From contig OX421497.1 in assembly GCA_949126835.1 (NCBI GenBank), positions 47,981,715-48,045,714 of the forward strand: DNA of 64,000 nucleotides. Direction: 5' to 3'. The position numbers and the translations under genes are program-made. Positions 12,301 through 20,781 of this stretch are shown here, piece by piece. Positions within the stretch are counted from its first letter, which is position 1. Every line of letters starts with the position of its first letter. The DNA is from Anisus vortex. Lineage: Eukaryota; Mollusca; Gastropoda; Planorbidae. The notes beneath the pieces were generated by a model. That model did not search any database. It was not told where the DNA came from and was given only the letters and a program-made list of their open reading frames with translations.

Positions 12301-14347
12301 TAATGAATCTGGCTGTTTACAACTAAGTAATAGCTCAAGTGACTCGAGCAGCGACTGTACTTACTTATCAGCGGCCTCTGATCAGCTCACCTTCACTGAA
12401 AGTAGCTCTAGCTCTTTTCGGTCCTCTAGCACCGCAAGTACCCTCGTGGCATCTACGAGCATGGAGACGCTTTGTTCTGACACAACTGGGACTGGCACTG
12501 CTCAAAGAACCTCCCTCGACAGAGGGAATGTATCCGGCAGGAGCACAGATAGAATTGACGGCGCCATCGGTGGTGATGAATCCCACAGTGTCAAAACTCC
12601 CCCTTCTGCCGACAAAGTTAATAGCGCACCACGCGGCAGTGTCCAGCCCAGCATTGAGGCAACGAGCTCTGGCATTGACAAGCAGCGTGGAATTGGCGAT
12701 GAAAAGAACTTCCAGTCAGAAAGTACAGATGGAGGTCAAGTCATAAAAAACTTGCAACGTCCAGAAAATAGCACTGACCAGTCATCAAACACTGTCAAAC
12801 CAGAAAGCAATGACCAGGCTACCAGCACTGATAGACCTGTAAGCTCTAACCAGTCAACCAATACGGACCTCATTCAAGGTGCTAATGCGGTTGATTCTAC
12901 AAACCAGTCAACTAATACTGACTTATTGATTAGTGCTAACAAAGCCATGAACACTGATAAACTAAGCACCCATCAGTCAACGATTACTGACAAACTGGAA
13001 AGCACCCATCAGTCAACCATCACTGACCAATCTTACAGCACCCATCAGTCCACAATTACTGACAAACTGGAAAGCACCCATCAGTCAACCATCACTGATA
13101 AACCTGACAGCACCGAACTGTCAACAACAACTGGCATGGCTGAAAGCGAGAGACAGCTAATAATGACTGACAAACAATCTCAGAGCACTAATGAGAAAAA
13201 AAGCCTAAAACCTAACACTGTTGACCAATCGACTGTAACCGATAAAACTGATTGCACAGAACAGTCAACAATAACTGATAAAGCGGAAAGCACCCATCAG
13301 TCAACAATAACTGAAAAAGCTGAAAGCACCCATCAGTCAACAATAACTGATAAAGCGGAAAGCACCCATCAGTCAACAATAACTGATAAAGCGGAAAGCA
13401 CCCATCAGTCAACAATAACTGATAAAGCTGAAAGCACCCATCAGTCAACAATAACTGATAAAGCTGAAAGCACCAATCAGTCAACAATAACTGATAAAGC
13501 TGAAAGCACCCATCAGTCAACAATAACTGATAAAGCTGAAAGCACCCATCAGTCAACAATAACTGATAAAGCTGAAAGCACTTATCAATCAACACTCACT
13601 GACACACATAATAGAGCCAATCAGACAATAAGTTCTGACGTAGCTTGCATCACTAATCAACCAAAAAGCTCTGACAACCCTGATAGCACCAACCAATCAA
13701 CAAACACTGAGAAAACTGATAGTGATCAGGCTACAAGCACTGAAGAATTTGTTAGCACCCATCAGTCAACAAACACTGACAGCCTTCATTTCGCTAAAAA
13801 TAATGAAAGCACCCACCAGTCAACTGGCACTGAGAAACCTGAAAGCACCCACAAGTCAACCAGCACTGAGAAACCTGAAAGCACCCACCAGTCAACCGGC
13901 ACTGAGAAACCTGAAAGCACCCACCAGTCAACAATTACTGAGAAACCTGAAAGCACCCACCAGTCAACTGGCACTGATACAACTGAAAGCACATCCAGGT
14001 CAACAAATACTCATAAACTAGAAACAACGCACCAGTCAACCATCACGGATAAAGGTAAAAGCTTCACTCAGTCGTCACTCCAGGACAAACCTGACAGCAC
14101 CAACCAGTCAAGTGAAACAATGAAGCCCAAAATCACCCACCGAGCCACTTCTGCTGACAAAGTTTCTTGCTGCCAGAGCTCAATCTGTGCACACACGAGC
14201 TCAATCTGTGCACACACGAGCTCAATCTGTGCACATACAAGCTCAACCGGGGCACAGGTGTGTCACTGTTTTGACAGCTGTCAAAATGATGACACATGTA
14301 CCGACATTTCTGATGACACCGATGATCTAGGCTTGTGCACCGAATGA
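3348..14347 (+). CDS. CTU1: Cytoplasmic tRNA 2-thiolation protein 1 (CTU1/NCS6), 3' portion, 11 exons
   Basis: CTU1, with CTU2, thiolates U34 of tRNA-Lys/Glu/Gln in the cytosol using sulfur from URM1. Exons I delimit: 3348-3405, 4209-4286, 5689-5730, 5870-5919, 6532-6596, 6841-6906, 7951-8009, 8285-8344, 9212-9299, 10339-10375, 11681-14347. All have AG/GT borders and phases that join in frame (1090 codons including the stop). Diagnostic segments in order: [27 protein letters not shown] (the conserved Cys pair), [14 protein letters not shown] (nucleotide-binding family motif), [15 protein letters not shown] (third conserved Cys), [14 protein letters not shown], a two-CxxC zinc ribbon (CQRC and CKAC) and [13 protein letters not shown]. 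The PP-loop exons lie before the window, either upstream of the 38-bp array or outside it. The core covers 201 residues here; the last exon adds 888 more, which is far beyond the usual family length. Confidence 0.93.
3636..3995 (+). repeat. Dispersed ~350-bp repeat with an internal tRNA-like core
   Basis: This intronic stretch matches, in reverse orientation, 59378-59752 and part of 58193-58365. Shared blocks include GACTGTGTGTGTGGATTC, CCATTGGTTAATTTA, TTATTGCCTCATATT, AATTTCAGGACTT and TTAGCCAGGGATAGT. In the middle (about 3741-3818) lies a tRNA-like segment with an A-box-like TAGCTGAGTGGTC and a B-box-like GGTTCGAATCC. The tRNA-like part is not at the 5' end as in an ordinary SINE. I could not fold it into a convincing functional tRNA. 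Confidence 0.75.
4405..4676 (+). mobile_element. tRNA-derived SINE, full-length copy with target duplication
   Basis: The head is tRNA-like, with B-box GGGTTCGAATCC at about 4459. The body contains CCGGGTCTGGAGGGTGTCC, CTACCCAGCTCTGATGG, GTGCTGGCCACACAATC and a GCTTCACTGG tail block. The 14-bp direct repeat TAAATATCCCATTA flanks it exactly (4391-4404 and 4677-4690), proving insertion by retrotransposition. This is the family reference copy for the other SINEs of this window. It lies in a CTU1 intron in the same sense as the gene. Confidence 0.92.
4691..5414. other. CTU1 intron sequence, nothing recognised
   Basis: AT-rich intron with no reading frame of note and no splice-compatible exon in phase with the neighbours. 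The motif TCCATCTTG recurs twice near 5025 and 5052, a short local duplication. Confidence 0.5.
5415..5626. repeat. 53-bp tandem repeat, 4 copies, in CTU1 intron
   Basis: Units start at 5415, 5468, 5521 and 5574 with CAATTTAGTTC. They differ at single bases (CCAGCC versus CTTGCC, GGACGC versus GGATGC). Confidence 0.93.
6927..7675. repeat. 140-bp tandem repeat, about 5 copies, in CTU1 intron
   Basis: TAAAAAAATAATTTTATTT recurs at 7081, 7221, 7361 and 7501, giving a 140-bp period. Each unit holds internal shorter repeats of GTAGGTCAAATAA. The array starts 20 bp after the donor of exon 6841-6906, so it arose close to a splice site without disturbing it. Confidence 0.9.
10271..10346 (+). promoter_or_regulatory. 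Tandemly duplicated 3' splice site of CTU1 exon 10
   Basis: A 38-bp segment (10271-10308 and 10309-10346) containing the pyrimidine tract TTTTCTTTTATCTTTCCCTAG and the first exon bases GCTTGGTA is present twice in tandem. The downstream acceptor (exon start 10339) continues the reading frame through [11 protein letters not shown]. The upstream acceptor (exon start 10301) reads L-G-I-R and then TAA at 10314-10316. Both acceptors look equally good by sequence. The outcome, a long or a short CTU1, would depend on which one is used. Confidence 0.85.
10399..11046. repeat. 54-bp tandem repeat, 12 copies, in last CTU1 intron
   Basis: Units begin ATGAAATTAAATGAATCC at 10399 and every 54 bp; a broken unit follows at 11047. 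Because 54 is a multiple of 3, a stop-free frame appears on the minus strand. That is an arithmetic effect, not a gene. The array sits 23 bp after the donor of exon 10. Confidence 0.95.
11047..11680. other. End of last CTU1 intron
   Basis: Unique sequence with a G-run near 11534 and no exon-like segment. It ends with the acceptor TTGTTTTTATTTACAG at 11665-11680. Confidence 0.5.
11681..14347 (+). CDS. CTU1: CTU1 last exon: 888-residue Ser/Thr-rich repetitive tail
   Basis: This exon opens in phase 0 with [16 protein letters not shown], directly after the conserved CTU1 end. It continues through a small Cys-containing acidic segment (CCSEKSQC, then [14 protein letters not shown]) into hundreds of residues built on a degenerate theme, roughly S-T-x-Q-S-T-x-T-[DE]-K. 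Between about 13240 and 13600 the theme is almost exact ([12 protein letters not shown]). Near 13800-13980 a variant with STGTEKPE recurs. The end (14166-14344) has three copies of SSICAHT, then a Cys/Asp-rich terminus ([19 protein letters not shown]). No signal peptide, membrane segment or known domain is visible. Tail-specific function is unknown. Such tails are usually disordered and could be heavily phosphorylated. The absence of an in-frame ATG before about 11843 argues against a separate gene. Confidence 0.85.
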   Translation, partial: WEEELKLKAANEDTDGQTSKSLANVCNKQNNCCSEKSQCRTNVEDDVAEDSPCGMKPWNVDVLDGDGEYESEDDESGLAGKPQHESLAAFLGESFLANKASSVRTLESNTTNNNDQSTSTEKTQSTNQSTNTDKPDSTSQSTSTVRSACTSQATGTDKTNSTHQWTSTERTNSTHQWTSTEGTNSTHQWTNTERTNQSTSTDEPVGGNESGCLQLSNSSSDSSSDCTYLSAASDQLTFTESSSSSFRSSSTASTLVASTSMETLCSDTTGTGTAQRTSLDRGNVSGRSTDRIDGAIGGDESHSVKTPPSADKVNSAPRGSVQPSIEATSSGIDKQRGIGDEKNFQSESTDGGQVIKNLQRPENSTDQSSNTVKPESNDQATSTDRPVSSNQSTNTDLIQGANAVDSTNQSTNTDLLISANKAMNTDKLSTHQSTITDKLESTHQSTITDQSYSTHQSTITDKLESTHQSTITDKPDSTELSTTTGMAESERQLIMTDKQSQSTNEKKSLKPNTVDQSTVTDKTDCTEQSTITDKAESTHQSTITEKAESTHQSTITDKAESTHQSTITDKAESTHQSTITDKAESTHQSTITDKAESTNQSTITDKAESTHQSTITDKAESTHQSTITDKAESTYQSTLTDTHNRANQTISSDVACITNQPKSSDNPDSTNQSTNTEKTDSDQATSTEEFVSTHQSTNTDSLHFAKNNESTHQSTGTEKPESTHKSTSTEKPESTHQSTGTEKPESTHQSTITEKPESTHQSTGTDTTESTSRSTNTHKLETTHQSTITDKGKSFTQSSLQDKPDSTNQSSETMKPKITHRATSADKVSCCQSSICAHTSSICAHTSSICAHTSSTGAQVCHCFDSCQNDDTCTDISDDTDDLGLCTE
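13250..13600 (+). repeat. 36-bp coding minisatellite inside CTU1 tail
   Basis: About nine near-identical 36-bp units (core CATCAGTCAACAATAACTGA, then TAAAGC[GT]GAAAGCACC) encode the 12-residue repeat [12 protein letters not shown]. Codon-level identity, with only GCG/GCT and single-base changes, shows recent unit amplification rather than old protein conservation. Confidence 0.95.
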
Positions 14348-15412
14348 CACAGACAATCTTTTACAGACAAAAGTAAAATATTTAATGAACTCTTGGAAGA
14401 AAGTCTCACAAAGTCAGCTCCAGGTAGACCTAAAAGTAGCTAGAAGTAGTTAGAATAGAAGCTGCTAGAATTCGCTAGAATCCCCACAAGGCAGACAAAA
14501 AACTGATATTTTGTATTGGTAGAAAACTTCTCTTGTTAAGATTGCATTTGCTTCCTGTAAGACATGTTCCTGGGGCCACATGTATAAGGAAACAAGTTTT
14601 GCTGGCACAGGGGGCTCATCTGCCTTTATTTCAATGATTGGCCATTGGATTTAACAATGTCAGTTTTCCAACACTTGATATTTTCAAGTCATTTTTTGTC
14701 GTTGTTGTATCAACCCAGGTTTTGCTCCCTGTAATTTTTGTGTCAAATAATTTTGAAATGTGAGTGAAAAACATGGACTGGATGATGGCTTCTAAATTAA
14801 AACTGTGAAGAATGAAGGGTTGTTCATACCATACTGTATCTCAGCTGTGAAGTATATCTCCACACAAGGGTAATGGCACCCAGGGAGGGGATAAAGTTGG
14901 CCCCCTGTCTAGTACTTGTGTTGTTCAGCTATACAAGTAAACTAACGTCTGTGGTATTATCTGCTGAAAGCATTACTTTTCTGAATTTAAATTTTGTTTA
15001 TCAAATGTACCAATCAGAAGTGTTCACCTGCTGATGTAACCAAGGGTTACATGTCCCTGTATACTACTCGATAAGAGTTGTCTGAGCTTGTATCTCCTTT
15101 TATCGGCAGCAGTGCCATCAGAAATGTTTACACCTGCAGGAGTCAATGAGAAACATTTCCTTGAGAAATGTGAGCCTTGGATTAAAGTTGTGATTTGTAC
15201 TGGATCAATGGTTGAACATTCTAGCAATGTTATTCAATGGGAGGTATTGATTGTAAAGTTTATTTATTGAATGAAGAATGCTGTTTGATGGATGTGTAGT
15301 CTGTATTCTGCAATAGTTTGTCTGTCACTAAACATGTTACGGTATATGCTAAACAAAAACACTGTTCTATGTTATATTTTGCTTAATGTTGTAAGTCTCT
15401 GGTGGAAATAAA
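14348..15412 (+). other. Probable CTU1 3' UTR with poly(A) signal
   Basis: Non-coding sequence after the TGA. A canonical AATAAA lies at 15407-15412, followed by a T-rich stretch. No earlier clear AATAAA was seen. Confidence 0.5.
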
Positions 15413-16910
15413 TAATGAGTTATTATTTTATTTTTGTATTACCCGTAGTTTGTTTTCTGTAAAATCATTTTGCACACAGAAGGAGTGTGTGGCTAGCACA
15501 CTGCCATCTACTTTTCCCCATTAATTCTAGATCCATCAAGGGCAATGTGCACCACAGACTATATATATAGAACTGCACAGGTGCACAGTGGAAGTGCATT
15601 AAAAATGACTCTGTAAACCGATGTGATAAAGTTAACAACACATAGTTGATCAAGTTGTGTATCTGGAACATTTTTTTTCTATCATCATACAAGTTGGCAA
15701 AGTTTGACAATAGAGAAAATTTTAATTAAAAAACTAACACGAACCATGCAATAATGGATTCTTTTTGTTTTGTTCAACTATTCACGAGTGTTTCTCAGAA
15801 TATACCGGGGTACCCACAAAGACAAAGTTTGGACTACCGGGGTACTGACATACATTCAGCTACATAATCTATTTATAACAAATATCTCTTGGTTTAGAAA
15901 AAAATAAAGTTTGGAGAATTTCAATATAATTTCTTAGTAAAGAGTCTAGAGATCTGAAACATGTGGCCCACCAAGTGAATTTTTGTGGCCCACCAGTAAG
16001 CTTCAAAAATTGTACTACCGGTATTTGTGAAATTGAGACAGCTAGTAGGCCTACTATTTGTTACTACTACATTGGTAATAATAATGATAGTTCACTTTGG
16101 TATAATTCTTTACGTGTAAATTGGCATATAATTAGTGATAAGTAGTAAAATTAGTTAAGATGTATGAAGAGATTTTTGTTTCGGGTTGTTGTGGGCGCGG
16201 GGGGGGGGGGGGGGGAACACATGTCTTAAGTGATAAAATGGCACATGGCTTCATCCGAGTTTAAGACCCCTAGTCTAGGTTGTTAAAGTCAGGTTGAGGT
16301 TTGTAATATATTTAAAAAAAATGAAATAGACAAAAAAAAAATTTTTTTTTTTTAATAAATCAATTTTATTTCCCAAAAAAATAAATTAAAATGTTATTGA
16401 ATGTTTAAATGTAAACAATTCCATTTTCTAGGATTTCATTGCTACAATTTATAACATTTGTTTTAGTAGATAGTTCATAAACATTTTCTGAACACTTTGA
16501 CCCAACAGGTGTTATTCAGTTTAGAGAGTTATCTGGGTAATGAGAGTTTTCATTATTAAAACAACAACAAAATTGGATGATTGGTTAGAGAGTAGAAAGA
16601 AAGTTTGTTTAGAAATAATTTTACTTTTTGGAGACGCCAGTCAGTCAATATGCCAAGTCAAGAAAAGATTTGTTTATACTTATACAGTCATACAGTGAGA
16701 CTCAATGACAGCAGCATCATTTTGTAGGCTACAAAACTGAAAGGTTGATGTTTCCCGAGGTATTTTCTCAGTGGACATTTTTTAATCAGAATGTTTATGG
16801 ATTTTATGTTTAGTTTTGCTGGAATTTTAAATGAGGAAATCTGAAGTTGAAACTGGAAGAAAGGAAAAAAATTAAATAAATAACACTGGCATACAAAAAG
16901 TTGTCCAAGT
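15413..16910. other. Intergenic, no gene recognised
   Basis: AT-rich sequence with a long G-run near 16199-16215 and no credible exon. GTGGCCCACCA recurs at about 15962 and 15986. Only short chance reading frames are present. Confidence 0.5.
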
Positions 16911-17287
16911 AAACCAACAGATGTGTTGTATCAGTCAACCAACAGATGTGTTGTATTAGTAAACCAACAGATGTGTTGTATTAGTAAACCAACAGATGTG
17001 TTGTATTAGTAAACCAACAGATGTGTTGTATCAGTCAACCAACAGATGTGTTGTATTAGTAAACCAACAGATGTGTTGTATTAGTAAACCAACAGATGTG
17101 TTGTATTAGTAAACCAACAGATGTGTTGTATCAGTCAACCAACAGATGTGTTGTATTAGTAAACCAACAGATGTGTTGTATTAGTAAACCAACAGATGTG
17201 TTGTATCAGTCAACCAACAGATGTGTTGTATTAGTAAACCAACAGATGTGTTGTATTAGTAAACCAACAGATGTGTTGTATTAGTAA
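16911..17287. repeat. 25-bp tandem repeat, 15 copies, with a 100-bp higher-order pattern
   Basis: The unit is CCAACAGATGTGTTGTA plus either TCAGTCAA or TTAGTAAA. The two variants follow the order C-TTT-C-TTT-C-TT-C-TTT, so blocks of four units were themselves duplicated. Confidence 0.93.
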
Positions 17288-18096
17288 ATGAACATATATA
17301 AGTGTACAATTATTACAATGAGCTATATATAGATGTCAACTTGACCCTAAGAAAATATTTACTTGTACACACAAGATGTACACACTTCCCCGATGTCCAG
17401 CACGGAGGTTTGTAACCATGAGAGAAACAAAATGATGATAAAAGTTTGATTAAAGAGCAATGCTGGATTAAATTCATATAATGATCATTTGATAAATAAA
17501 ATTTATATCATGAAGATTTGATGGTTTAAATTTATATAATGATGATTTGATGATTTAAATTTATATAATGATGATTTGATAAGTGAAAGTGTAAATGTAA
17601 AAATAAACAATGCTAAAGGTAAAATGAACATTTGCTGACATAAACTTTACATGTAAATAGAAATATAATCTTCTGTATAGAAGGAGTGTCTGTAACTTAA
17701 ACAATAAGAAGAGTATGTGATTGGTCAAAGTTGTGTAAAAGAAAATTTGACAGTTGTAAAATAAAACATTATGGTTGCATCATCAAATGACATGGGAATG
17801 TGCTTGATTGTTAAAATTAAAATACATTTTTTTATTCCACCGGCACCAAGTACAAATATTAATCTATCATATAACCTTCATACCGTTACGGTATTTGGAA
17901 ACAAATAATTTTCAGAAAAAGTATTTTGATTGGTGAGTCAATCAAGTACAAACATACTCTCATTTTGTGGTTAACCAATCATTTAAAAAAAAATTATTCC
18001 TGTTTTTTTTTGGGGGGGAGGGGGGAAATCAAATTCAGAAAATATTCAAAGGATGCCTGTGGACCAAACCTTACATAACTGACTATACCGGTATGT
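17288..18096. other. Intergenic, short AT repeats
   Basis: About three copies of a 30-bp AT-rich unit (TTTATATAATGATGATTTGAT) lie at 17485-17585. Near 17660-17705, AATCTTCTGTATAGAAGGAG resembles the 3' end of the LINE family described below. No gene is seen. Confidence 0.5.
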
Positions 18097-18334
18097 GTGA
18101 CCCTCCATCACAAAATGAGTCACAAGTCACATTATGGTCATTTTGAGTTATTCAATGCTTCTTAAAGTTAAAGCCATTTCAATGCCGAATTCAATAATGA
18201 CAACCGTTTAGAAAATTGCTAATCATTTTTTTACTGTAGCATCTGAAAACTGTATACATGCCTAACAAAATTTTTTTATTTTATATCGAAAAAGCCCGAT
18301 GTGACTTGTGACTTTTTTTGTGGTGGAGAGTTAC
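18097..18334. mobile_element. MITE with ~34-bp imperfect terminal inverted repeats
   Basis: The left end GTGACCCTCCATCACAAAA...GTCACAAGTCAC is mirrored by the right end GTGACTTGTGAC...GTGGTGGAGAGTTAC. The interior (about 170 bp) has no coding potential. The target duplication is not clear, so the superfamily is left open. Confidence 0.75.
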
Positions 18335-18696
18335 TTATCTTCTGTCAGCAGTCGTGTATCTGTCTGAACCATTGAGATTTCTCACAGAATGTTTGAAAAC
18401 TCCTGTTTTATATTTTGTGTCAATGCCAATTATTCCTATTTCATACTGCCCTTGTCCAGACAGGAAAGACATTAATTTGATTAGTTGGAATGTATCGATT
18501 ATAAATTAAGTCATAGTACCACAAGAAATAAACTTACGGCTTACGAAAGATTTTCAATAGTTGACTTTGGAATGTATAGAAATTCAGGTAAAAATATAGG
18601 AATGTGACATTTCAACATTGCATTCCAATTAAAAAATGAATTTCTTTTCAAGTAAATGATGTTATGAATGAAAATCAAATTCATTGAAAAGATATT

Positions 18697-18957
18697 TCAT
18701 GGGCATGGTGGCCGAGCGGCAGCGGGTTTGGTTAGTGTACCAAAGGTTCTGGATTCGAATCTTTGTGAAGGCTAGAATTGTTTTCCTGGGACTGGAAGTT
18801 GCCCCTGAATCTACCCAGCTCTGACATTAGTTGGGGTAAAGTAAAGGCGGCTGGGCATTGTGCTGGCCACAAAATCCCCTATTATGCAGTCGCCACAGAA
18901 ATTGGTAAACACTGCTTCACCGGCCCTATAGATCAATTTTGTCAGACAGGATATTAC
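18697..18957 (+). mobile_element. tRNA-derived SINE
   Basis: Same family as 4405-4676. It has GGTGGCCGAGCGGCAG as A-box region, GGATTCGAATC as B box, a body with CTACCCAGCTCTGA and GTGCTGGCCAC, and the tail block GCTTCACCGGCCC. About 20 bp in the middle of the body are missing compared with the reference copy. Confidence 0.88.
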
Positions 18958-20781
18958 ATAAACTTTATAAATACTTCAATATTTTAATACTTACTTTATT
19001 AAGGCTCAAGACTAAACTTTCTATAAATGAAAATAAAAAAACAAAATAAAAATTAGCCCAATAAGTTTGAATTTTGGTTTGAGCTGTTTTTTTACTCCTA
19101 TTTCTTATTGAATTGAGAGTATTGAGAGATGAAAATATTAAAAACAAAACAAAAAATTAACTTTTATTTTTTAGAAATTAGCATCCATATTTGTTTTTGT
19201 TTTTTATAAACTTGACAACATTTCTATTTAGAACAATAAATGAATAAAATTAAATGAATTCACATCTAAACATCTTGTCAAGCAGAGGAAACATAGAAAT
19301 AAAATTAAATGAGTTCACATCTAAACATCTTGTCAAGCAAAGGAAACATAGAAATAAAATCAATTGAATTGTATACATCCGTAAAACTCTATAACAATTT
19401 TCAACAATTTGGTCCCACAGTCATGAACCCTGCTGTCAACTAATCCATCCCGCCATGCAGGAGTTGTGGGCAGTGGGTGTAATAATCTTTTTTCTAAATG
19501 GAATGTCTGTAACTTAAAAAAAATAAATCATTTTTTCAATATTTATTATGTTAGTGCTGGATTGTTGTTTTGGTCAAGGCACAGATTCAATAAAGCAGTA
19601 CTGCTACTGTAGTTTGTATGTCATGCTGAAATATTTTTTACACAAACAGTAGAACTTACAGCCACTATAAACTATTTCTAAAATATTTAATCTAAGAAAA
19701 ATGTTCTGAAAATTATAAAAAAGTTTTTAGATTAAATTGTACAATAGTTTGTATTTGTACATATATGCATTTAAATATTCTGTTTGAAAAGGAAGCAAAT
19801 CTTTATAAAAGTCATAGTAAGAATTCAATTACAAATACACAAAGTTTAGGTTTACTTAGAGTTACATGAAGGGGAAATAAAATGGAATTGAAGTGTTTAG
19901 AAAGTTAAGTTTAAAATAATAATTTAATGGTGTTTAGTTATGTTATACAAATCTTTGACAAAATATTCCATAATTCTATACAATACTAATATTAAAGAAA
20001 CAAAATATTCTTCCAAAATAAAATATAAAACTAAATTATTTAGGTTTAATAAAAAAACAAAATTTAAACTTTATGTTGCCAACTCTAGCAGTCGTCATAG
20101 GTTAAAAGTAAAAGGCTAATGCATGCTAGTGTCACAAAATGGATGTTCATGCCAATTTTAAATCTTCTCAAACAAGTGTAAATTCTTTTATTTAAAAAAA
20201 CTTATTATATTAAAACAAAAAACAACAAGATTCAATAGATTACACAAAATCATTACAGTTAATGTACAAGAGTTAGCTTGGTTTTTTGGAATTATCCTTA
20301 TCTCCGCCATTTGTTTGTGAGAAGATTTCATTGATGAACATTTTGATTGTCATTGAGTTAATGTAGCCAATCCAATTCCATTCTCAACTACATTAATGTA
20401 AAACATAAGAAACTAAGAAATATCAATGTTTACAACAACATGAATAGAACAAGATAAAGCTAAAGTGACAGTACAAAGTAGTCACAGACAGGCTGCATCC
20501 CCTTGTGTTACATGACCAACCTATTGTTATGCATTAAAGAATACATTTACAAATATATTTTGTCACATAATCTGGGATTTCAAACACGCAGCCCTACAAG
20601 AAGCTTAATCTAGGCAAGTTCTCAATCTTCCTTCTTGTAAACAAATCAATACATAATTAGGAATTAGAAGACTCGTCATACAGTACAAATAAAAAGACAA
20701 ATAATCCAACTATAGGCACTATAACCATTTAAAACTGAGCCAAACAATTTACAGGGAATAAAAAGAAACCGTTTCTGTAGT
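18958..20781. other. Intergenic / downstream region of the minus-strand gene
   Basis: AT-rich sequence with no reading frame. A 55-bp unit (AATAAAATTAAATGA..., 19243-19352) is duplicated. Read on the minus strand, TTTATT at 20187-20192 is a candidate AATAAA poly(A) signal for the membrane-protein gene ending at 20782. Part of this stretch is therefore probably its 3' UTR. Confidence 0.45.

Noticed and set aside
12021..12746. Alternative-frame open frames inside the CTU1 tail, and the antisense frame at 13212-13595
   Set aside because: Shadows of the repetitive coding exon; the CTU1 frame is fixed by splice phase.
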